Assembly (NCBI GenBank): GCA_007571355.1 | Contig: RKRO01000309.1 | Span: forward strand, 1 to 7,737 | Direction of reading: 5' to 3' | DNA from: Candidatus Poribacteria bacterium | GTDB taxonomy: Bacteria > Poribacteria > WGA-4E > WGA-3G | DNA: 7,737 bases | Shown here: piece after piece, positions 1-5,810 of the stretch | Numbering within the stretch: the stretch's first letter is position 1 | Layout: each line of letters begins with the position of its first letter | Notes under the pieces: model-generated | Told to the model about the DNA's origin: nothing | What the model saw: the letters and a program-made list of their open reading frames with translations, nothing else | Databases searched by the model: none | Made by a program: the position numbers and the translations under genes

Positions 1-176
1 GTCGAGATCCGCTCTTCAATTTCTTTTTTTACTTCCGATTTGATGGTATCAAGTGCCGACTCGGCAATTTCCCGCATGCGGGTCACGAGCGTCTTTTCCC
101 TACTATTTTCACTATCCGTGCTCTCGTGTTCTGGAGATGTTTCGGTTTTAATAGGTATCTCTTTAACTTCAGCCAT
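1..176 (-). CDS. Unrecognised charged protein, N-terminal 58 codons only
   Basis: The reading frame starts at the ATG complementary to 174-176 and stays open to the left edge of the window, giving 58 residues that begin MAEVKEIPIKTE. A Shine-Dalgarno-like GAGAGGA (complement of 184-190) ends 7 nt before the ATG, which supports this start. Residues 1-28 are polar and rich in Glu, Ser and Thr, so probably disordered. From about residue 29 the sequence becomes a charged, helix-favouring stretch with alternating Lys/Arg and Glu (for example SEVKKEIEERIS), as in a coiled coil or amphipathic helix. There is no signal peptide or membrane segment in the visible part. It lies 65 nt downstream of the GGGPS gene on the same strand and may share its promoter. 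I do not recognise the family and propose no function. Confidence 0.6.
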   Translation of the reverse strand, partial: MAEVKEIPIKTETSPEHESTDSENSREKTLVTRMREIAESALDTIKSEVKKEIEERIS

Positions 177-183
177 GATAGAA

Positions 184-190
184 TCCTCTC
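184..190 (-). promoter_or_regulatory. Ribosome binding site of the partial left-edge gene
   Basis: GAGAGGA on the minus strand, 7 nt before the ATG at 176. It sits within a 10-mer, GAGAGGATTC, that recurs at the same distance from the start codon of the skp-like gene. This fixes the start of the truncated gene. Confidence 0.55.
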
Positions 191-241
191 ATATTTTTGG
201 AAATGTGTTCTTCAATCGGTCGTTTGTGCTCGTAAATTGTT

Positions 242-988
242 TTAACTGTGCACAGCGTTGGCAAAATCCTGCATCAGTTCAAAGGATCCATTTTCTTCAA
301 GGACGTTCCCGGTAACGATGAAGTCTGCACCTGCTGCCACTTTTTCTGCTGCGATTTTGGGTGTACGGATCCCTCCACCGACGATTAAAGGTATGCTAAT
401 TTGATTTTTGACTGTGGCGATCATCTCGTCTGGGACGGGGTGCGCTGCGCCGCTGCCTGCTTCTAAGTAGACCATCTGCATACCGAGATATTCGGCGGCT
501 AATGCGTGCGGTCCTGCGATATCCGGTTTATTACGGGGGATAGGTATCGTTCCACTCATGAATTCCACGGAGGTCCTGCTATCGCCCTCAATGAGCATAT
601 AGCCTGTCGGGATAGGTTTGAGCGCGTGACGTTGTATCCACGGTGCTGCTTTCACCTGTTCGCCGATGAGGTAGTTCGGGTTGCGTCCACTGATGAGACT
701 GATATAGAGGATAGCGTCTGCATAAGGCGTAAGGTGCATCGAATCGCCTGGGAATAGGACTATCGGGAGTTCCGTTTCCTGCTTGAGTCCTTTCGCAATT
801 GGATCCAAATCATTCGTTAAAAAACTGCCTCCAAGTAGAATCGCGTCCGCACCTGACCGTTCAACTTCGAGAGCGAGTTTGGCGCACTTTTCAACCTCAC
901 ACTGTTCTGGATCAATTAGAACGAAATAGCCCGCCTTATGCATTTTAAGTGTCTCGTAGAAATGGTTAAGCACCCAATTTGATCTCAA
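242..988 (-). CDS. Geranylgeranylglyceryl phosphate synthase (GGGPS, group II; PcrB/GGGP family)
   Basis: 248 residues, full length for the family. The family transfers a geranylgeranyl (or other polyprenyl) group from its diphosphate to sn-glycerol-1-phosphate, the first ether bond of archaeal-type lipids; the enzyme is a soluble TIM barrel. Visible motifs: VLIDPE at 23-28 (Asp26 in the metal/diphosphate region), GGS at 53-55, FPGD at 79-82, SGRNPNYLIGEQ at 100-111, PTGY at 127-130, YLEAGSGA at 174-181, GGGIR at 203-207 and GADFIVTGN at 219-227. The last three form the glycerol-phosphate binding end of the barrel. The LIDP and NPNYLIG forms fit the group II branch rather than Firmicutes PcrB. 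I chose the TTG at 988 because AAGAGGGG lies 10 nt upstream and family members usually carry 15-25 residues before the LIDP motif; the first ATG (Met16) would leave only nine. A sigma-70 promoter lies just upstream. Chain length and activity are not proven by sequence. Confidence 0.93.
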   Translation of the reverse strand: MRSNWVLNHFYETLKMHKAGYFVLIDPEQCEVEKCAKLALEVERSGADAILLGGSFLTNDLDPIAKGLKQETELPIVLFPGDSMHLTPYADAILYISLISGRNPNYLIGEQVKAAPWIQRHALKPIPTGYMLIEGDSRTSVEFMSGTIPIPRNKPDIAGPHALAAEYLGMQMVYLEAGSGAAHPVPDEMIATVKNQISIPLIVGGGIRTPKIAAEKVAAGADFIVTGNVLEENGSFELMQDFANAVHS

Positions 989-990
989 AT
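977..990. repeat. 14-bp palindrome over the GGGPS start codon
   Basis: ATTTGA-TC-TCAAAT on the plus strand: 6-bp perfect arms around a 2-bp centre. It covers the TTG start codon (986-988) and lies about 57-70 nt downstream of the predicted transcription start. The two-base centre is too short for an RNA hairpin with full arms, so a protein-binding site in duplex DNA is the better reading. A palindrome this AT-rich could also be chance. Confidence 0.3.
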
Positions 991-998
991 CCGATTTT

Positions 999-1006
999 CC
1001 CCTCTT
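999..1006 (-). promoter_or_regulatory. Ribosome binding site selecting the TTG start of GGGPS
   Basis: AAGAGGGG on the minus strand, 10 nt before TTG 988. The nearest alternatives, a GTG at 973 and an ATG at 943, have no comparable purine-rich site, so this motif decides the start. Confidence 0.55.
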
Positions 1007-1053
1007 GTACCTATCTTAAATCTCGGACTGTAAACCGCACTTCTTCCCATAAA

Positions 1054-1082
1054 ATTGTATCATATTTAAGGCAGTTTGTCAA
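1054..1082 (-). promoter_or_regulatory. Sigma-70 type promoter for GGGPS and the downstream gene
   Basis: Minus strand: a perfect -35 box TTGACA (complement of 1077-1082), a 17-nt spacer, then TACAAT (complement of 1054-1059), one mismatch from TATAAT. TG two bases before the -10 box gives an extended -10 (TGATACAAT). The promoter begins 7 nt after the stop of the methyltransferase gene and faces GGGPS. The expected transcription start is near 1047, leaving an untranslated leader of about 58 nt with no riboswitch that I recognise. It is the only promoter in the window that I find convincing. Confidence 0.75.
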
Positions 1083-1089
1083 ATTCTGT

Positions 1090-2298
1090 CTATTGTACGA
1101 ACGCATAGAGCAGGACACCAGCAGCGACCGCTACATTGAGTGACGATTGTCCTGATGCCATCGGAATACGTACCAATGCTGTACAGCGTTCGCGTGTCTC
1201 AGCAGAGAGTCCTGTATTCTCATTACCTACAACAATAGCAATAGGACGTAAAAACTCCGTTGTGTCTAATTCATTTCTTGCGCCGGCTGTGGTCCCCAAT
1301 ACACCCCAACCTGAAGAACGGAGTGCTGCAACCGCTTCAGTGATACTGGGTGTCTGAAATAGAGGCAGACGTCCCACGGCTCCACGAGACGCTCGAACGC
1401 AATTCTTATGAAACGGGTGTGCCCCGGTATCACTTAATAAAACTGCAGAGACCCCTGCCGCGTCCGCTGTCCGTAAAGTCATCCCAAGGTTATCGGGGTT
1501 TCCGATATCTTCGGCAATGAGTAATAGACACCTCCGACCAAAGTGGAAGTTGAGATTTCCGGACGTTGAAACGAAGTTTGGATAACTCAGGTGAACGGAA
1601 ACCATTATTGACGGGACAGGTCGCGTTGTTGTGACGGATCCCATGACACCTGTGCTCACTTGGTAAACGGATAGATTCTCCGCAGCTGCGCTTTTGAGGA
1701 GCGCTTTTCCTTTAGCAATTTTGACAAATTCAGGCGTATAAAGCAGCGATTTAATCGGAAACCCATCTGCTATCGCCCTCTCAACGATCAAGGGACCTTC
1801 AATAATAAATTGTGAGTGTTCGATTTTCCCTTTCAGTGAAGTTAATTTGCGGATGTGCGAAATAATAGCGTCTTTTCGTTTCAAGACAGTGCGGTGCTCA
1901 GTTTTAACGGTGCTACCGCGTTTGACACCTCGATAAAAAGAACCAGCATCTGTCTGAACGCTACCACCGTCTATAACATCAGGTAATCTATTTTCTATCC
2001 ATTTCTCAGTGAGGTGAAACAATCCTACGCGTCGTCTCGGAAACGCCAACAGCAGCTCCCGTAAACTACGTTCGTTTGTTGCCGTGATATGAACTTGATA
2101 GTCATTTTCAAGCGTATTTTCCGGTCTTAACAACATGACACCGTCAAGTTGTTGCCAACCAGCGACACGGACTTCGTATGCGGGCTGCCAATTACCTGTT
2201 TTACGAAAAGCGTAATACGCCTGCTTAAAACCGGAAACAATATCTGTGTCCGAGTTTTCTATTTCCAAAAAAGCGATAATTTCATCGTAGTTTATCAT
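1090..2298 (-). CDS. TrmH/SpoU-family RNA 2'-O-methyltransferase with N-terminal extension
   Basis: 402 residues from the ATG at 2298, which overlaps the upstream UbiA stop as ATGA. A longer in-frame start at 2373 would run 26 codons into that gene and is less likely. The family methylates ribose 2'-OH groups in rRNA or tRNA using S-adenosylmethionine and a trefoil-knot SPOUT fold. Residues about 135-235 match a SpoU substrate-binding domain (FIIEGPLIVERAI at 164-176). About 255-402 is the SPOUT domain: motif 1 NPDNLGMTLRTADAAG at 267-282 with the conserved Arg276, motif 2 GNENTGL at 358-364, and motif 3 IPM 378-380 with SLNVAVA 386-392. All three are intact, so it should be active; the RNA target cannot be told. 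Residues 1-130 are extra, since typical RlmB/TrmH-like enzymes have about 250-270 residues. I cannot place this part; its pattern faintly recalls N-terminal halves of some GNAT-like proteins. There is no clear ribosome binding site, so translation probably depends on coupling. Confidence 0.85.
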   Translation of the reverse strand: MINYDEIIAFLEIENSDTDIVSGFKQAYYAFRKTGNWQPAYEVRVAGWQQLDGVMLLRPENTLENDYQVHITATNERSLRELLLAFPRRRVGLFHLTEKWIENRLPDVIDGGSVQTDAGSFYRGVKRGSTVKTEHRTVLKRKDAIISHIRKLTSLKGKIEHSQFIIEGPLIVERAIADGFPIKSLLYTPEFVKIAKGKALLKSAAAENLSVYQVSTGVMGSVTTTRPVPSIMVSVHLSYPNFVSTSGNLNFHFGRRCLLLIAEDIGNPDNLGMTLRTADAAGVSAVLLSDTGAHPFHKNCVRASRGAVGRLPLFQTPSITEAVAALRSSGWGVLGTTAGARNELDTTEFLRPIAIVVGNENTGLSAETRERCTALVRIPMASGQSSLNVAVAAGVLLYAFVQ

Positions 2299-3143
2299 AA
2301 AGATGTTCCGAGGTAGATGGCACTGAGTCCTACGAATATATCCCACTTCATCCAGCGTTGGACGAATGTACAATCCTTCTTAGACGCATCTCGCCATAAA
2401 CGCACCGCCAGACCGACAAGTACCAGATCAACACCCGGCACAACAACTGCCAGATAGTGCCACGAATACCAACCGAACAGATACGGGGTAGGACTAAAAA
2501 GAATAACCGATGCCATAAAACCGATGGCTATCTTCACAGCGAGTTTCGGATTGAGAATAGCAAGCGTTTCCACGCCGTTTTTCAGATCACCATCCATATC
2601 TTCAAGGTCTTTGACGATTTCCCGCGCTGTCGTAAACAGGAAGGCAAAGACCGCTGGAATCAACGTACCTCGCACCGAGTCTATTGCGACACCACCCGCG
2701 ACAAAGGTTAAACCGGTTAATCCACTGACGACTAAGTTCCCGACAAAAGGCACTCGCTTTAACCAGAAGGCGTAACTTGCAAGTGCTATAAACACGAGAA
2801 TTGCGATACCTGTTGCGTTCCTATTGATTAATGCCCCTAACCAGACACCAATAACGACAAGAAGGATTGCGAATATCAGTGCATCTCTGCGTCGGATGCG
2901 CCCCGATGGAAGGGGGCGCCGGGGTCGATTAATCCGATCGATTTCATAATCACAATAGTCGTTTATAGCATTTCCTGCAGAAAGCAAGACGAACGCGGAG
3001 ACTGAGACCAGCAATAACCGAATGTTCACAAGGTCTTCCATCCTATCTTGGCTGGCGAACATCCCGCCGAGCCATGCGGATATAAAAGCGATGATGCCGT
3101 TAAGCGGACGCGCCAGTTCAAAATATGAGAACAGCGTTTTCAT
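2295..3143 (-). CDS. UbiA-family prenyltransferase, probable digeranylgeranylglyceryl phosphate synthase
   Basis: 282 residues with about nine hydrophobic segments, typical of UbiA. The first Asp-rich motif is canonical: N61-D62-x2-D65-x3-D69-x2-N72, followed by P74 and RP at 76-77. The second is KDLEDMDGD at 178-186, preceded by REIV. Both bind Mg2+ and prenyl diphosphate. The REIVKDLEDMDGD form and the N-terminal ELARPLNG resemble DGGGP synthases, which add a second geranylgeranyl chain to geranylgeranylglyceryl phosphate in the membrane. GGGPS two genes downstream supports this reading. UbiA proteins for quinone, chlorophyll or heme O pathways share these motifs, so the substrate is inferred. 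An in-frame stop just upstream leaves ATG 3143 as the start; the only strong Shine-Dalgarno (GGAGG, complement of 3160-3164) is 16 nt away, longer than usual. The gene starts 36 nt after UbiA gene 1, and its TGA overlaps the next gene as ATGA. Confidence 0.85.
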   Translation of the reverse strand: MKTLFSYFELARPLNGIIAFISAWLGGMFASQDRMEDLVNIRLLLVSVSAFVLLSAGNAINDYCDYEIDRINRPRRPLPSGRIRRRDALIFAILLVVIGVWLGALINRNATGIAILVFIALASYAFWLKRVPFVGNLVVSGLTGLTFVAGGVAIDSVRGTLIPAVFAFLFTTAREIVKDLEDMDGDLKNGVETLAILNPKLAVKIAIGFMASVILFSPTPYLFGWYSWHYLAVVVPGVDLVLVGLAVRLWRDASKKDCTFVQRWMKWDIFVGLSAIYLGTSL

Positions 3144-3179
3144 TGTTTCGCAGTCTCAACCTCCAGATTTATAAACGCG

Positions 3180-4127
3180 TTACAGATAACGAATGCCGAA
3201 ACGAGACACATAATACCAACGCGTCGCCAATATGATAATCCCAAACCAGAGCAAGTAGAGCGGGTATAGCACACCTGCACATAAGCTTAGCATCAGGATC
3301 CCGATGCGTGTTGCCCAAATAATAACATTTTGCTTTGGGTAGAGGTTCATATAGATAAAGATCGGTAGGCAGACGAGACCGGTTGCACCGGCAATCCAAT
3401 CTCTGAAAAGGACAGCGAAAACGATGGCAGCTACCAATAGGATTAAACTTAACAGACATGCTCGTTTCTTTCCAAGCCATACGCCTGTTGTGTGATCGCC
3501 ACCGATTCTATCCGCTTTTACATCTGGAAGTGTTGTATTCACAAAAGCAGCAGCAACAGAGAATAGATAGGGTAGACTTCGGCCTATGGCTTCAACGCTG
3601 ATCGGTGTAATTGTTGTCCAACCCACGAGAAAGGCGATGCTCCCATAACCGAGAGCGTTTGCGCATAAATCGAGAATGGGTAACCCTTTCAGACGGACAG
3701 GGCGGACAGAATAGGCGAATCCAAGTGCGATTGACAATAAAATGAGAATAAGGTACGCTGGTTTTTTCCGAAAGACGAGCAGGCTCAACAAAATTGAGAG
3801 GACAGCCATGACTCCGACCTGCCATTTAAGTCTCTGAAGTTTAACATATCCTTGTACGACGAGATATAATTTGTTGTTGTGTGCATCTGTCTCGCGGTCT
3901 GCTATTTGATTGACGATATAAACGGCTCCCATCAACAATGAGTAAAGACAAAGCGTTATCCATAATTGAAATGGCTGGTGTGTTTCCGGGACATCTGCTG
4001 AAATACATCCGTGGTAATATCCTAAAAGCAGGAGCGTCCACACTGGCAAAAGGAGTGTTGTCCGCAAAACTGCCACATAATCGGGGAAGTGAGATGCCTT
4101 GTGGTGTTTGGTGTCGTTATGATGCAT
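3180..4127 (-). CDS. UbiA-family prenyltransferase of unresolved substrate (first of two)
   Basis: 315 residues from the ATG at 4127, with about nine membrane segments. The family moves a prenyl group from its diphosphate to an acceptor within the membrane. The first Asp-rich motif is NQIADRETD at 73-81, so the usual ND pair is NQ while Asp77 and Asp81 are kept. The signature YSVRPVRLKG at 139-148 and the second motif PDVKADRIGGDHTTG at 201-215 (Asp202, Asp206, Asp211) are intact, so it is probably functional. The start overlaps the end of lpxD by 11 nt. GGAGG sits directly against the ATG, too close to act as a normal ribosome binding site, with AAGAG slightly further up; a longer in-frame start at 4223 would lie deep in lpxD. 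It is clearly different from UbiA gene 2, not a recent duplicate. It could be a second lipid prenyltransferase or a quinone, chlorophyll-synthase-like or other UbiA enzyme. Confidence 0.8.
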   Translation of the reverse strand: MHHNDTKHHKASHFPDYVAVLRTTLLLPVWTLLLLGYYHGCISADVPETHQPFQLWITLCLYSLLMGAVYIVNQIADRETDAHNNKLYLVVQGYVKLQRLKWQVGVMAVLSILLSLLVFRKKPAYLILILLSIALGFAYSVRPVRLKGLPILDLCANALGYGSIAFLVGWTTITPISVEAIGRSLPYLFSVAAAFVNTTLPDVKADRIGGDHTTGVWLGKKRACLLSLILLVAAIVFAVLFRDWIAGATGLVCLPIFIYMNLYPKQNVIIWATRIGILMLSLCAGVLYPLYLLWFGIIILATRWYYVSRFGIRYL

Positions 4128-5163
4128 CCTCCAACTCTTGAAGTTTTGCTTCGAGTTCCGCCACCCGTTTCTGGAGTTTCGTGAATCCAGGGAGCAGGTC
4201 AGGTAATTTTCGTGTTGCGGCATGAATCCGGAGTTCTTGTTTATGGGGACGTGCGGGGAAGCCAGATAGATGGCTTCCTGCAGGCATATCTTTGGTCACA
4301 GCAGATTTCGCGTAAACGACGCTGTCCTCGCCGAGCGTTAGATGTCCCGCTGCGCCGCCATGCCCAGCAATATTTACCCGGTCGCCGAGCGTCGTACTCC
4401 CAGCAATTCCGACCTGTGCAGCGAGGCAACAATCCTCTCCGATCACAACGTTGTGTGCAATTTGGACGAGGTTATCCAATTTAGTGCCGCGCTTGATGCG
4501 TGTCTCAGCGAGTGTTGCTCTATCAATAGTTGTATTCGCACCGATCTCAACATCGTCTTCAATAACGACAATACCGATCTGCGGAATTTTATGGTGTTGC
4601 TTGCTAACGGGTACGAATCCAAAACCGTCGCTGCCGATAACTGCCCCGCAATGGATAATCACCCGATCACCGATAGTGACCTCTTCCCGAATACTGACAT
4701 GTGGATAGATGAGTCCATCGGCCCCGATTTGAGTGCCTTCTCCGATGTAGACGTAGGGGTGTATGACGGTGTTGTCACCGATTTCAACATTGTCAGCGAT
4801 ATAGGTGAACGCTTGGATTGAGACGCGTTCACCGAGTTTGACGTTTTCCCCGAGAATAGCGGTTTCATCAATTCCCGGAAACGCGCGACGGTTTTTGTCG
4901 GATGAGAATATCTTTAAGACTTGAACGAAAGCCCAATAAGGATCTTTAACACGGATCGTCGGTTTTCCGTTACCAGAAACCCCGTGTCCGATGATAACTG
5001 CTCCTGCTTGCGTTGTGGTTAAAGCAGCGATGTACTTCGGGTTAGCAACAAAAGTAATCTGAGTCGGGAGTGCTTCTTTAATTCCAGAAACTCCTGTAAT
5101 TTCAATATCACCATCGCCGGAGAGCTCCCCATTAAGGTGTTCACAAATTTCCTTGAGTTTCAT
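4117..5163 (-). CDS. lpxD: UDP-3-O-(3-hydroxyacyl)glucosamine N-acyltransferase LpxD
   Basis: 348 residues, close to the usual 340 or so. LpxD adds the second 3-hydroxyacyl chain, from acyl carrier protein, to the glucosamine nitrogen of UDP-3-O-acylglucosamine in lipid A synthesis; it is a cytosolic trimer. Residues 1-95 form the uridine-binding domain (typical opening MKLKEICEHLNGEL, then ITFVANPKY at 36-44). About 98-300 is a left-handed beta helix of hexapeptide repeats. GSDGFGFVP at 177-185, ANTTIDRATL at 209-218 and LDNLVQIAHNVVIG at 229-242 are diagnostic; His237 in IAHNV is the family's catalytic His. GHLTLGE follows at 273-279. The C-terminal helix from about 325 is heptad-like (KLQKRVAELEAKLQELEDAS). 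It lies 68 nt after the skp-like gene, and its last 11 nt overlap UbiA gene 1. The only Shine-Dalgarno candidate (complement of 5180-5188) is 16 nt from the ATG. It implies lipid A-type outer membrane lipid. Confidence 0.95.
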   Translation of the reverse strand: MKLKEICEHLNGELSGDGDIEITGVSGIKEALPTQITFVANPKYIAALTTTQAGAVIIGHGVSGNGKPTIRVKDPYWAFVQVLKIFSSDKNRRAFPGIDETAILGENVKLGERVSIQAFTYIADNVEIGDNTVIHPYVYIGEGTQIGADGLIYPHVSIREEVTIGDRVIIHCGAVIGSDGFGFVPVSKQHHKIPQIGIVVIEDDVEIGANTTIDRATLAETRIKRGTKLDNLVQIAHNVVIGEDCCLAAQVGIAGSTTLGDRVNIAGHGGAAGHLTLGEDSVVYAKSAVTKDMPAGSHLSGFPARPHKQELRIHAATRKLPDLLPGFTKLQKRVAELEAKLQELEDAS

Positions 5164-5184
5164 AAGGGTCTAACCAAAACCTTT

Positions 5185-5215
5185 CTCCGTGAATTTAGCA
5201 AAGCAGATTACGGAG
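5185..5215 (-). other. Candidate hairpin in the skp-lpxD gap
   Basis: On the plus strand, CTCCGTGAAT (5185-5194) pairs with ATTACGGAG (5207-5215): nine base pairs with a single bulged G around a 12-nt loop. No U-run follows on the minus-strand RNA, so it is not a standard terminator. Its 3' arm includes GGAG of the only ribosome-binding-site candidate for lpxD, so it could affect access to that site. Confidence 0.35.
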
Positions 5216-5231
5216 TTTAGGAGGCGTAACG

Positions 5232-5795
5232 TTATTCAGGGTTCTCATCATTTTCGTTGTTTTCGTTCATCAATTCAATAAACTTCTTTGTTAAATCGTA
5301 TTCCGCTTTGACGTAGAGCGTGATGAGTCGTTTTTCGAGGATGATATCATAGTTTTCGGCTTTGCCGACATTAATGATTAATTCTTCAAGAGACTTGTAA
5401 ATCGGTTCGAGTAATTCTCTCTCTTTCTCTAGGAGTGCTTGCTGCCCGATTTCGCGGTCATGCTGGTATTCCTGCTGAAGTTGGAGGATTTGGTTGTCCA
5501 AATCTGTGGTCTGTGCGTCTTCGACGAAAATCTGAGCTTTCGTTTTCTGATCTTGTATCGTACGGATTGCGTCTGCTTTTTCTTGCAAGTGTTTCTGCAG
5601 TCGTTCACCTTCTGCTCTGAGCGTTTCAGTCGCTTTTGTCGCTTCTTCTGATCCTTTTAAGACTTCTTCAGTATTGACGACCGCGATTTTGAAGGCTTCC
5701 TGCCCGATACTTCCAGTACTGAAACTGAAAGCGGCTATAACAATAAATAATAGGGTTAGACGTGCTTTGCAAGCACCTAATCGAAGTGATTTCAT
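5232..5795 (-). CDS. skp: Skp/OmpH-family periplasmic chaperone
   Basis: 187 residues from the ATG at 5795, close to the usual 160-190. Skp holds unfolded outer-membrane proteins in the periplasm as a jellyfish-shaped trimer and passes them to BamA. Residues 1 to about 32 form a signal peptide: basic MKSLRLGACKAR, hydrophobic LTLLFIVIAAFSF, then a small-residue stretch. There is no lipobox. FKIAVVNTEEVL at 35-46 is the first strand typical of OmpH, about 48-145 is a long charged coiled-coil hairpin, and YDIILEKRLITLYVKAEYDLT at 149-169 returns to the beta core. The C-terminus is acidic (NENNENDENPE). AGAGAGGA lies 7 nt before this ATG. An in-frame ATG at 5858 also has purine-rich sites (AAGGAG, GTGAGG) but would put 21 polar residues before the signal peptide, so I prefer 5795. 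The position between bamA and lpxD is the classic one. Confidence 0.88.
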   Translation of the reverse strand: MKSLRLGACKARLTLLFIVIAAFSFSTGSIGQEAFKIAVVNTEEVLKGSEEATKATETLRAEGERLQKHLQEKADAIRTIQDQKTKAQIFVEDAQTTDLDNQILQLQQEYQHDREIGQQALLEKERELLEPIYKSLEELIINVGKAENYDIILEKRLITLYVKAEYDLTKKFIELMNENNENDENPE

Positions 5796-5802
5796 AATTG
5801 AA

Positions 5803-5810
5803 TCCTCTCT
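5803..5810 (-). promoter_or_regulatory. Ribosome binding site of the skp-like gene
   Basis: AGAGAGGA on the minus strand, 7 nt before ATG 5795. It favours the shorter product that begins directly with a signal peptide over the upstream in-frame ATG at 5858. Confidence 0.55.

Noticed and set aside
71..82. Perfect 12-bp palindrome CCCGCATGCGGG
   Set aside because: It lies inside the coding sequence of the left-edge gene (Thr-Arg-Met-Arg-Glu codons), is isolated, and one such palindrome is not surprising.
177..241. Possible promoter (TTGAAG, 16 nt, TATGAG) before the left-edge gene
   Set aside because: The -10 match is poor and it overlaps the ribosome binding site, leaving no room for a transcript leader.
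989..1047. Riboswitch in the GGGPS leader
   Set aside because: At about 58 nt, with no stable multi-helix pattern and no recognisable class motif, there is nothing to support it.
985..1050. A 21-residue leader ORF on the minus strand (ATG at 1050) whose TGA overlaps the GGGPS TTG start as TTGA
   Set aside because: The predicted transcription start is near 1047, so the ATG would lie just upstream of the transcript; it also lacks a ribosome binding site. The overlap is probably chance.
2299..2373. Longer start for the methyltransferase, adding 25 residues
   Set aside because: It would overlap the UbiA gene 2 coding sequence by 79 nt, whereas ATG 2298 gives the common ATGA overlap.
4128..4223. 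Longer start for UbiA gene 1, adding 32 residues
   Set aside because: The added residues are polar, unlike UbiA N-termini, and lie within the conserved end of lpxD.
4342..4821. 159-codon plus-strand ORF
   Set aside because: It is antisense to lpxD, whose motifs are unambiguous; the translation has no recognisable domain. Other plus-strand ORFs are shadows of the same kind.
5164..5231. Intrinsic terminator between skp and lpxD
   Set aside because: A stem is present but no U-run follows it on the transcribed strand, and the genes look co-transcribed.
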